Below are positions 1-7,159 of a stretch of DNA of 42,556 bases, piece by piece (within the stretch, counting starts at the first letter, position 1; each line of letters starts with the position of its first letter). A program made the position numbers and the translations under genes. The DNA lies in NCBI GenBank assembly GCA_031269335.1, contig JAISZI010000043.1, positions 1 to 42,556 on the forward strand, written 5' to 3'. The DNA is from Puniceicoccales bacterium. Its GTDB lineage: Bacteria > Verrucomicrobiota > Verrucomicrobiia > Opitutales > UBA953. The notes beneath the pieces are model-generated. The model was given only the letters and a program-made list of their open reading frames with translations. It ran no database searches and had not been told where the DNA came from.

Positions 1-851
1 GTGCCGGCGACTTCTTTGAAAACGTTTTGACCGACGGCGACGCGTGTAGATTTCGGGGTGCGCGGGGTGATTGTCGGCCATGACTCGGGGGCGGCGTAAC
101 CGCGTTCGTTACCGACCCAACGCGCACCTGGACCGACGTCGCTGAAAATGACAGCGGAGGGTTGGTGTTTCGCGAGGAGTTTCCAGACGGCATCCCATTG
201 GTAATAGGTGGCGGCGTTGATAGAGCGTTTTTCGCGTGCGCCCCCGTAGTAGCCGTCTCCGCCGTTGGCGCCGTCGAACCAAAACTCGAACAGTTCGCCG
301 TAGCCGGTGAGTAGTTCGACGAGCTGGGCGTGGAAGGTTTTGACGTAGGCGGGGCGGGCGTATTCCGGGTTGTTTCTGTCCCAAGGCGAACAGTAGATTC
401 CGAAGCGCAGGTTGGCGGTGCGGGCGGCGTCGGCGTATTCGCGCACGAGGTCGCCTTTGCCGTCGCGCCACGGAGCTTTGGCGATGTTGTGAGGGGTGGT
501 CTTGCTTGGCCACAGGCAAAAGCCGTCGTGGTGTTTGGCGACGAGGATAACGCCGTTCATTCCGCCGCGTTTGAGGGCGGCGATGACTTGGTTCGCGTCG
601 AGTTTTTTCGGATTGAAAAGCGCGGGAGATTCGTCGCCGTAGCCCCATTCGCGATTTGTGTAGGTATTTAATCCGTAGTGTATTAGGGAGAACGTTTCCG
701 TTTCGTGCCATACCAATTGCTGCGGCGTCGGCAAGGGCGGAACCGGTGCCGGCGGCGGCACGGTGGCAGCGTCTGAAGCAAGCGGCGCGGCAGATAGCGA
801 GAGGGCAAGCACGAGAGCGGTGATCGCCGTTTTTCGAGAAAGAAGTGTCAT
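1..851 (-). CDS. Alpha-L-fucosidase (GH29), secreted, C-terminal part outside window
   Basis: The gene starts at 851 and runs off the left edge, leaving about 283 codons. Residues 1-28 look like a signal peptide: a basic start (MTLLSRKT), a hydrophobic stretch and an Ala-rich end. A Pro-rich linker follows. The catalytic barrel is recognisable from HYGLNTYTNREWGYGDE near residue 58, the AKHHDGFCLWPS block near 105, and the FGIYCSPWDRN segment. The WFDG motif near residue 192 carries the Asp that is the nucleophile in family 29. Such enzymes release alpha-L-fucose from glycans, and with the signal peptide this one should act outside the cytoplasm. No RBS is obvious. The linkage cannot be judged without the missing C-terminus. 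Confidence 0.88.
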   Translation of the reverse strand, partial: MTLLSRKTAITALVLALSLSAAPLASDAATVPPPAPVPPLPTPQQLVWHETETFSLIHYGLNTYTNREWGYGDESPALFNPKKLDANQVIAALKRGGMNGVILVAKHHDGFCLWPSKTTPHNIAKAPWRDGKGDLVREYADAARTANLRFGIYCSPWDRNNPEYARPAYVKTFHAQLVELLTGYGELFEFWFDGANGGDGYYGGAREKRSINAATYYQWDAVWKLLAKHQPSAVIFSDVGPGARWVGNERGYAAPESWPTITPRTPKSTRVAVGQNVFKEVAG

Positions 852-971
852 AAAGTCCAAAGACAAATTTTCCTTTGCGCGGTTCCCCGTTTCAAATGGC
901 GGATTTTTTTGAGAACGCACGGTTTCTTGCAATCATGCAAGTAAACGCATTTATCGTAATTGCTGCCTGTT

Positions 972-1451
972 TCAGTTTTCGGGCGGGCGCGGCGTAGCGG
1001 TGGCTTCGTTTTGTTTGACGAGAGAGAGGGTGAATTTGATGGAGAGGGCGACTCGGCCATTGCGTAAGATTTTTCCGGAGAGGAAATAAAACTCCTGTAA
1101 TTTTTCGCGGAAAATGACCTCAATGGACACGGTATCATTTGGATAGATCATGCCCTTGAAGCGCGATTCGTTGATGCGGCAAAGCACGGGGGTAAGGTGC
1201 GAGATGCTGTTACCTTCGGCATTTATTTTTTGAGAAAGAAAAATCGCGCCTGCTTGAAAAACGGCTTCGCAGAGGATCACTCCCGGCGTAATGGGTTTGT
1301 TGGGATAATGTCCCTTGTAGAAAAACTCGTCCGGGCGAAAGGTGCGCTTGCAGACAATGCCGTCTGGGCGTAACTCTGTGACGGAGTCGATGAAGAGAAA
1401 GGGCGGGCGGTGCGGAATGGCGTCGAGGACAGCTTGTTGTGGTTGCGGCAT
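972..1451 (-). CDS. fabZ: FabZ-type 3-hydroxyacyl-[ACP] dehydratase
   Basis: A 159-residue single hotdog-fold protein. The line HRPPFLFID near residue 14 and the GHYPNKPITPGVILCEA block (47-63) match the FabZ active site. His48 and Glu62 are in the places of the catalytic pair. FabZ removes water from 3-hydroxyacyl-ACP in fatty acid elongation. The reading frame stays open upstream to an ATG at 1553, but the extra 34 residues are Pro/Arg-rich and unlike the family. That start would also leave only 17 bp to the divergent coaD gene. The 1451 start gives the usual FabZ length and places HRPPF about 13 residues in, as in short FabZ proteins. Neither start has a convincing RBS. A FabZ-like dehydratase with another acyl substrate is possible. 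Confidence 0.82.
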   Translation of the reverse strand: MPQPQQAVLDAIPHRPPFLFIDSVTELRPDGIVCKRTFRPDEFFYKGHYPNKPITPGVILCEAVFQAGAIFLSQKINAEGNSISHLTPVLCRINESRFKGMIYPNDTVSIEVIFREKLQEFYFLSGKILRNGRVALSIKFTLSLVKQNEATATPRPPEN

Positions 1452-1570
1452 GGGCGAAAAAAAGCGCGGCGGCGCGGACGGTGCCAGAAAAAAGCGTGTT
1501 GTGCGCGGCGGGGGTAAGTAAAAGGCTTGCCTTTTGGGAGTGGAATCTGACATTGGATAGTCACTAAGGC

Positions 1571-2122
1571 ATGAAAAAAAGTAAATCTGTTCGTGTGCGC
1601 GGGTCTCGGATTGCGGTGTATCCCGGCACGTTTGATCCGATCACGCTTGGTCACCTTGACGTGTTACATCGCGCCTGTCGTCTTTTTGACCATGTAATCG
1701 TCGCCATTGCGTCGGGCGGGACGAAACGTCCGCTTTTTACGCTGAAAGAACGTCTCGGCATGATAAGGGAGGCGCTTGTTGAGCTGCCAAATGCGAGCGT
1801 GGAGGCGTTGCCTGGGTTGACGGTGTTGTTTGCTCAGGAACGCGGTGCCATTACGCTTGTGCGCGGGTTGCGCAAGTTCACCGACTTTGAATACGAGTTC
1901 GACCTTGCGCACACAAACCGGCTGCTCGCGCCGGATATTGAGACAATTGTCCTCATGCCGAGCAAGGATCAGTTTTGCACAAGTTCTACATTTGTCAAAG
2001 AGATAGCGCGATACCAGACGGAGAAAGCCGCGCAATTTGTCCCGCCGAACGTGATGGCGTGGTTGTGGAAAAAATTGGGAGGTTCCCCAGCCGCCGTTGC
2101 TGCGGGGCGAAAAAACATTTGA
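1571..2122 (+). CDS. coaD: Phosphopantetheine adenylyltransferase
   Basis: A 183-residue CoaD. It transfers AMP from ATP to 4'-phosphopantetheine to make dephospho-CoA, the fourth step of CoA synthesis, in the cytoplasm. The nucleotidyltransferase signature YPGTFDPITLGH spans residues 17-28 and includes the TxGH-type motif. RGLRKFTDFEYE lies near residue 98. The TSSTFVKE stretch near 136 matches the conserved C-terminal SSTxVKE loop. The protein is about 20 residues longer than usual, split between a basic N-terminal tail and a C-terminal tail. It is divergent from the fabZ-like gene, and tadA follows 13 bp downstream, so coaD and tadA are probably co-transcribed. Confidence 0.93.
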   Translation: MKKSKSVRVRGSRIAVYPGTFDPITLGHLDVLHRACRLFDHVIVAIASGGTKRPLFTLKERLGMIREALVELPNASVEALPGLTVLFAQERGAITLVRGLRKFTDFEYEFDLAHTNRLLAPDIETIVLMPSKDQFCTSSTFVKEIARYQTEKAAQFVPPNVMAWLWKKLGGSPAAVAAGRKNI

Positions 2123-2135
2123 TTGGCGCGTGCAG

Positions 2136-2684
2136 ATGGAGCCTTTTCCCGACATTACGCCGCCCGAGCGTCGGCATCTTGAATGCCCGTTTCCCAAGAT
2201 GACCCCGTCGTTTTTGCTGCGCGACGATACTTTTTACATGGCGCTTGCCTACAACCAAGCCGTTGATGCGTGGCGGGAGGACGAGGTGCCCATCGGCGCG
2301 GTGATTGAGTCGGGTAACGCGGTGATCGCTTCTGCGCACAACGCCGTGGAACGTTTGCGCGACCCGACGGCTCATGCCGAAATGCTGGCGGTGACACAGG
2401 CGGCAGCGCACCTTGGCGACTGGCGACTCAATGCGTGCACGCTTTATGTGACAAAGGAGCCGTGTCCGATGTGTGCCGGCGCCGCCGTGATGGCGCGGTT
2501 GAAGCGAGTGGTGTTTGCGTGGGGTGACCCCAGATCGGGATGCCTCGGCGGGGCGACGTCTGTGCACGAACTGCCTCGGCTAAATCACCGCGTCGCAGTG
2601 GAATCCGGTGTCATGGAGACGGAGTGCCGCACCCTTCTACAAGCATATTTTGTGATGAAACGCGGGGCGGTGTCGGACAGCTAA
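2136..2684 (+). CDS. tadA: tRNA(adenine-34) deaminase / cytidine-deaminase fold
   Basis: A 182-residue deaminase. The zinc site is complete: HAE (His80, proton-shuttling Glu82) and PCPMC (Cys110, Cys113). EVPIGAV near residue 50 and the SGCLGGA segment are typical of TadA, which converts A34 to inosine in tRNA-Arg(ACG). The frame is open further upstream and could start at 2097 inside coaD. An ATG at 2199 would give the most usual TadA N-terminus, directly before DDTFYMALA. The 2136 start avoids overlap with coaD. The N-terminal ~30 residues are unlike the family under any of the upstream starts. Another nucleoside or guanine deaminase is less likely given the length and motif spacing. Confidence 0.88.
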   Translation: MEPFPDITPPERRHLECPFPKMTPSFLLRDDTFYMALAYNQAVDAWREDEVPIGAVIESGNAVIASAHNAVERLRDPTAHAEMLAVTQAAAHLGDWRLNACTLYVTKEPCPMCAGAAVMARLKRVVFAWGDPRSGCLGGATSVHELPRLNHRVAVESGVMETECRTLLQAYFVMKRGAVSDS

Positions 2685-2891
2685 CGGATTGGCGTGGCAG
2701 CTTAAAATTATGCGAGGGTATGAAGCTACAGGGAGAGGTTCGCAAAAAAACGAGGAATCGAGTTAACTTTTAGATGGTCTTATTTTTTAGCGTTGAGGAA
2801 GAAAATTCATCTACGAATTGGGAAAGAGGCGTTTTTAAGGTTTTCTTTTGATGGAAGAAGGGCACGCTGCGGGAGTTTTACAAAGACCGCA

Positions 2892-4694
2892 GTGAAACGT
2901 TTTTTTCCATACTATGCTTACTTGCGCTCCGTGATGGGGCATTTCATCGGGGCGCTTTTATTCGGAGCCATTTACGGAGTGGCGAGCGGGTTTGGGGTTC
3001 CGTTTTTGACGCGCAAGGTGTTGCCCGTAGTTTTCGACCGCACCGGTGCGGCGGGGGGCATTGTCATAGGAGGGTGGAGTATTTCTGGGTGGGAGTTGCC
3101 TGTGGTGGTTATTCCGGCGGAACACGCGCTGTTTTTCACAATTGCCCTGCTTCCCACGGTGTTTGCCATTCGTGCGTTTTCGCAATTCGCCAATGTTTAT
3201 TTGTTAAATTATGTGGGATTGCGCGTGTTGGAAGGCGTGCGCGTGAGTGCGTTTTCCCGTTTGCAGGCATTGCATCTGGCATATTTCAAGCGGAATACCG
3301 CCGGGGATTTGACGAGCCGTATTATGGTGGACACCAATCACATAAGATCGGTTGTCGTGGACACGTCGAACGATCTCTTGATTCAACCGTTTACTTTATT
3401 TGGTGCAATTAGTTATATTATATACGCGAGTTTGAGTCACCCGGGCATGGATCGTTTTTTACTTTCGCTTCTTATTGTGCCGTTGGTGGTGCTTCCGATG
3501 CGGCATTTTGGGAAGAAGTTGGCGCGGCGTTCTTCGCAGATGCTTGCCCGGACCGGAAATATAGCTGCGGTGTTGACGGAGAACTTGCAATCGCCGCGAG
3601 AAATACGCGCCTACAATCTCGAAGAGCGCGAGCGGACGCGGTTTGCCGGCATGATTCGGCAGCTTTTTCGTTCGCAAATGAAGATGGTGAAATACGAGAA
3701 AATGCTCTCACCTCTATTGGAATTTATGAGTGCTGCCAGTATCGCCGTGGCGGTCTATCAGGCTTCCGGCGCCGGCGTTTCCAAGGACGACGCCATCGCC
3801 ATCATCACGGCATTGTTTTTCGCCTACGAACCCGTGAAGAAACTTGGAAGTATCTACAATCGCGTCAAATCCGGTCTCGCCGGTCTCGACCGCATTGAGG
3901 AAATTCTCCACGCTCCCGTGGAAGTGACGGACCCCGTGCATCCCGTTTCGTTGCCCGTTGTGCGCGGCGAAGTGCGGTTTTCCGACCTCACCTTTGCCTA
4001 CGAACGCGAGCCGGTGTTGATCGATGTTAATGTGAAAGTAAATGCTGGTGAAATTGTTGCGTTAGTAGGACCGAGCGGAGCAGGCAAAAGCACCTTCGCC
4101 AATCTTGTCCCCCGTTTTTACGATCCCTTGCAAGGAGCGGTGTTGTTGGACGGCGTTGATGTGCGGGAAATTTCGCTTGTGTCACTGCGCAACAACATCG
4201 CCTTAGTCTCGCAAGAACCGGTTTTGTTTAACGACACGCTCTACAATAACATCATCCTCGGCCGCCCCAGTGCGACCAGCGCCGAAGTGGAGCGTGCGGC
4301 GGAGCAGGCGGGCGCGCTCGAATTTATCAAGGCTTCGCCGCGAGAATGGGAGACTCTCGTCGGCGAGCGCGGCGGATGCCTTTCCGGCGGACAGCGGCAA
4401 CGCATTGCCATTGCACGAGCATTCCTGAAAAACGCCCCGATACTTATTCTCGACGAAGCCACATCCGCACTTGATACCGAAAGCGAGGAGACGGTGCGCA
4501 CCGCGTTGGAGCAACTTGCACAAGGGAAAACAACGTTCATCATTGCGCACCGCTTCAGCACGATACGGTTCGCGACACGTATCCTCGTTTTTGGACGCGG
4601 ACGCATCGTCGCCGACGGCTCCCACGATTCTCTCCTCGCAACCTGCCCGCTTTACCGCTCGCTCTACCTGCTCCAGTCCACCGAAGCCCGCTGA
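2892..4694 (+). CDS. ABC exporter, fused membrane and ATPase domains (MsbA-like)
   Basis: About 600 residues from a GTG at 2892. The membrane domain (residues 1-300) has several hydrophobic helices and the intracellular-loop pattern SRIMVDTNHIRSVV. The ATPase domain carries Walker A GPSGAGKST near residue 394, a Q-loop VSQEPVLF, the signature LSGGQRQR near 498, Walker B ILILDEA near 518 and the switch His in IIAHRFS. The layout matches MsbA-type half-transporters, which act as homodimers in the inner membrane to flip lipid A-core or other lipids. The substrate cannot be read from sequence. The frame extends to a TTG at 2793, but those 33 residues are basic and not MsbA-like. The gene changes from G/T-rich to C/A-rich around 3.75 kb. 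It ends just before a hairpin terminator. Confidence 0.88.
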   Translation: MKRFFPYYAYLRSVMGHFIGALLFGAIYGVASGFGVPFLTRKVLPVVFDRTGAAGGIVIGGWSISGWELPVVVIPAEHALFFTIALLPTVFAIRAFSQFANVYLLNYVGLRVLEGVRVSAFSRLQALHLAYFKRNTAGDLTSRIMVDTNHIRSVVVDTSNDLLIQPFTLFGAISYIIYASLSHPGMDRFLLSLLIVPLVVLPMRHFGKKLARRSSQMLARTGNIAAVLTENLQSPREIRAYNLEERERTRFAGMIRQLFRSQMKMVKYEKMLSPLLEFMSAASIAVAVYQASGAGVSKDDAIAIITALFFAYEPVKKLGSIYNRVKSGLAGLDRIEEILHAPVEVTDPVHPVSLPVVRGEVRFSDLTFAYEREPVLIDVNVKVNAGEIVALVGPSGAGKSTFANLVPRFYDPLQGAVLLDGVDVREISLVSLRNNIALVSQEPVLFNDTLYNNIILGRPSATSAEVERAAEQAGALEFIKASPREWETLVGERGGCLSGGQRQRIAIARAFLKNAPILILDEATSALDTESEETVRTALEQLAQGKTTFIIAHRFSTIRFATRILVFGRGRIVADGSHDSLLATCPLYRSLYLLQSTEAR

Positions 4695-4724
4695 ACGGTG
4701 ATCGCCGGTGCCCTCGCCAAGTGA

Positions 4725-4750
4725 AAAAGTCCCCCTCCGGGGGATTTTAT
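4725..4750 (+). terminator. Rho-independent terminator after the ABC exporter gene
   Basis: A hairpin of five G:C pairs (CCCCC 4731-4735, loop TCC, GGGGG 4739-4743) is flanked by a run of A before and TTTTATT after. It lies about 35 bp after the exporter stop codon. The A/T flanks would let it work in both directions, but no gene ends on the other strand here. Confidence 0.72.
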
Positions 4751-4803
4751 TCCCGCACTTCACCACCCGCGTATTTTTTTCAAAAAAAGTTTCAATTCCC
4801 CCC

Positions 4804-4832
4804 TTGACAATTTTCACCGTCCGCATATTTCC
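4804..4832 (+). promoter_or_regulatory. Possible sigma-70-type promoter for the PEP-CTERM gene
   Basis: A perfect TTGACA lies at 4804-4809, followed after about 16 bp by the weak -10-like TATTTC. It sits between a terminator and the next gene start at 4934, so the position fits. The -10 match is poor, so this is only a candidate. Confidence 0.35.
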
Positions 4833-4933
4833 TGCTTTCGTAAATCGGTTCTCTTTCTCATGAATCAATCTCACGAAGACATCAAAGGTCGGTGCCATGC
4901 AGATAATTTCTGCCTAACCTCTTTCTCTGATCT

Positions 4934-6952
4934 ATGAAAAAACATTCGATAGATTCGCCCTTGTCTGCTTCCACCCGTGCGCCCCGCTCCGCCAGGCTCC
5001 GCATCTTCGGCACGCGCTTCCTCGTCCTCGCCGCCGCAAGCCTCGCATGGTTGCCCGCCGCACAGGGTGTTATCCTCACCGCCCCTGTACCAACATCGGG
5101 TAGTAACTTCGGTTCTTCCGTGGGCATATCCGGCACCACAGCCATTGTCGGGGCATGGGGAGAAGGTTCTTATTACACAGGAGCGGCTTACATCTACACA
5201 GGGGTAGATTCTGGTAGCCCAATACAAACCCAATTCACCTGTTCGGGTACGGGTGCGGGAAATGAAGATTGGTTCGGTTATTCCGTGGGCATATCCGGTA
5301 CCACAGCCATTGTCGGGGCACCCGCAAAAAATGCTTTCACAGGAGCAGCTTACTTCTACACAGAGGTAGATTCAGTCCCCTCGCAAGAAACCCAACTCAC
5401 CTATTCGAGTGCCACCGAAGATTACTTTGGTTATTCCGTGGGTATATCTGGCACCACTGCCATTGTCGGGGCATTCAGAAAAGACGAACACATAGGAGCG
5501 GCTTATATCTACACGGGAGTAGGGTCAGTCAACCCAGCACAAACCGAACTCACCAATCCGTATGCGGGAGCGGGTGAATTCGGTTGGTCCGTGAGCATAT
5601 CCGGCACCACTGCCATTGTCGGGGCACCCGCAAAAGAGGATAACATAGGAGCGGCTTATATCTACACGGGGGTAGGTTCTGACAACCCAGCACAAATCGA
5701 ACTCACCAATCCGTATGCGGGAGCGGGTGAATTCGGTTATTCCGTGGGCATATCCGGCACTACCGCCATTGTCGGGGCAATCGGAAAAGACGATTACACA
5801 GGAGCGGCTTACCTCTACACGGGGGGAAATTTCGGCAATCAAACACCAACCGAACTCACCGCTTCGGATGTGAGCGAGGGGGATTACTTCGGTTGGTCCG
5901 TGGGCATATCTGGCACCATAGCCATTGTCGGCGCACCTGCCCCAAAAGGTCCCGGCGCAGGAGCGGCTTACCTCTACACAGGGGTAAATACAGGCACCCC
6001 GACAGAAATACTCAAACTCACCCCTTCGGCTGGGGTAGAGGGGGAGGTCTTTGGTTATTCTGTGAGCATAGACGGCGATAACTTTATGGTGGGCGCACCC
6101 GATGCTGCGAGCGGCACAACCTCCCACGGCGGCAAAGCCTACGTGGGGCAGGTGAGCACTTTCACAACAGCGAACGCGGGAAATGTCACCCGCGTAACAG
6201 AGGGGCTGAGTTTTGTTTCAAAAACGGACTGGATAATCGGCGACGCTACCAGCAACAACACTGTCATTCTCAGCAGATTCGAGTCCACCAATAATGAAAA
6301 CCTCAATAGCGCATGGTATTCAGACACCGCCACTGTGAAGGCAACGGGAAAAGCGGTCTATATCGGCAAAAGCAACGGCGCGAGCGGCAACAAACTCATT
6401 GTAGAAGGAAATTTAACGACAAACAAAATTTATATCGGCTCAGCCAACGGTGCGAACAACAACACCCTCATTGTCAGCGCAAACAAAACGAAAGGCGACG
6501 AGAGCGGGAGGGTAACGGCAGATGAGATTCACATCGGATCGGAATCTTCGCAGGGGAACGTGTTGAAATTGGAGGGGGAGGTGAGTGTTGCATTGGTTAC
6601 TCCAACAACGGTTTGGCTGCACCGAGGCAACATGCTGATAATACTGGGAGTTAATCCGGGCAATTTGCCACTAACACCCGCAAAAGCCGTGGAAGTGCTG
6701 GCAGATGCGGGTTCGGGTATCCCATTAAAAGCCGGATGGCTACCCGACAGCGAAAGCCTTATCACTGCCGCAAACGCCGAGCAGCTCATCAACACGAGCA
6801 CCCGTGCGGACATGACCGGCTACACAATTATCCGCGCCAACGATGCTGGCGGTCCCCCCAGCACCCCCGAACCCTCGACCTACGCCCTCTGGGGCAGCAG
6901 CCTGCTCGCCGGCTTGGTATTTCTGCGCCACCGCCGTCGGCGCAAGGAGTGA
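4934..6952 (+). CDS. FG-GAP-like repeat surface protein with PEP-CTERM sorting signal
   Basis: A 672-residue exported protein. An N-terminal signal segment with a basic stretch and hydrophobic core ends near residue 47 (PAAQG). Residues 60-395 hold seven repeats of the form SVGISGTTAIVGAP...GAAYIYTG, each about 50 residues, resembling the FG-GAP/integrin-alpha blades that fold into a beta-propeller. Residues 400-560 hold Asn/Gly-rich beta-strand repeats (YIGKSNGASGNKLIV, YIGSANGANNNTLIV). The C-terminus has PEP at 645-647 in PEPSTYALWG, one hydrophobic helix and the basic tail RHRRRRKE. This is the PEP-CTERM architecture recognised by exosortase systems for envelope sorting. The role is probably adhesion or cell-surface binding, but no ligand can be named. 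It appears to be transcribed alone. Confidence 0.85.
   Translation: MKKHSIDSPLSASTRAPRSARLRIFGTRFLVLAAASLAWLPAAQGVILTAPVPTSGSNFGSSVGISGTTAIVGAWGEGSYYTGAAYIYTGVDSGSPIQTQFTCSGTGAGNEDWFGYSVGISGTTAIVGAPAKNAFTGAAYFYTEVDSVPSQETQLTYSSATEDYFGYSVGISGTTAIVGAFRKDEHIGAAYIYTGVGSVNPAQTELTNPYAGAGEFGWSVSISGTTAIVGAPAKEDNIGAAYIYTGVGSDNPAQIELTNPYAGAGEFGYSVGISGTTAIVGAIGKDDYTGAAYLYTGGNFGNQTPTELTASDVSEGDYFGWSVGISGTIAIVGAPAPKGPGAGAAYLYTGVNTGTPTEILKLTPSAGVEGEVFGYSVSIDGDNFMVGAPDAASGTTSHGGKAYVGQVSTFTTANAGNVTRVTEGLSFVSKTDWIIGDATSNNTVILSRFESTNNENLNSAWYSDTATVKATGKAVYIGKSNGASGNKLIVEGNLTTNKIYIGSANGANNNTLIVSANKTKGDESGRVTADEIHIGSESSQGNVLKLEGEVSVALVTPTTVWLHRGNMLIILGVNPGNLPLTPAKAVEVLADAGSGIPLKAGWLPDSESLITAANAEQLINTSTRADMTGYTIIRANDAGGPPSTPEPSTYALWGSSLLAGLVFLRHRRRRKE
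5117..6130 (+). repeat. Tandem coding repeats (seven units, about 150-165 bp)
   Basis: These are direct DNA repeats inside the PEP-CTERM gene. Units begin near 5117, 5282, 5435, 5585, 5738, 5897 and 6059, at the codons for SVGISG or SVSISG. Adjacent units share long nearly identical stretches, for example TCCGTGGGCATATC and CACAGCCATTGTCGGGGCA, whereas the linkers differ in length. The units starting at 5435 and 5585 share much of the linker that follows (LTNPYAGAGEFG), which suggests a recent duplication. The last unit is the most diverged. Confidence 0.8.
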
Positions 6953-7009
6953 GTAGCCTCCGGTCTCACACGAAGATCAAGCCTATCTCCTATGTCTCTG
7001 CCCCTCTTC

Positions 7010-7112
7010 CCCCGAAGGGGCACAACGTGAATAACCGCCGGTGGAGCGCGAGCACCGCGAGCGCGGAACCGGCGGATGCCGCCCTCCCGCCCGCCGCGCC
7101 CCGAAGGGGCGC
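7010..7112. repeat. Intergenic palindrome cluster, copy 1 of the CCGCCGGT repeat
   Basis: Two small GC hairpins with GAA loops (CCCC/GGGG at 7010-7020; GCGCCCC/GGGGCGC at 7096-7112) flank a longer palindrome at about 7034-7075, bounded by CCGCCGGT and ACCGGCGG. The 26 bp at 7027-7052 are identical to 35526-35551 in the dnaK-valS gap. The cluster lies between the convergent PEP-CTERM and priA genes and may also end their transcripts. Confidence 0.75.
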
Positions 7113-7141
7113 AACTCCAGTAACTTCTGACTTCGCCAATG

Positions 7142-7159
7142 CTCCTTGTAGTCGCGCCC
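7142..7159. repeat. 18-bp repeat shared with 42243-42260
   Basis: CTCCTTGTAGTCGCGCCC here and CTCCTTATAGTCGCGCCC at 42243 differ at one base. This copy ends at the priA stop codon. The other copy begins the hairpin cluster after the LamG gene. Both are next to GC palindromes, so the 18-mer seems to be one module of a dispersed repeat family. Confidence 0.65.

Noticed and set aside
5117-6130. Regular repeats that could suggest a CRISPR array
   Set aside because: They are in frame, have a period of about 150-165 bp, and encode propeller units. No short palindromic repeat and spacer pattern and no cas genes are present.
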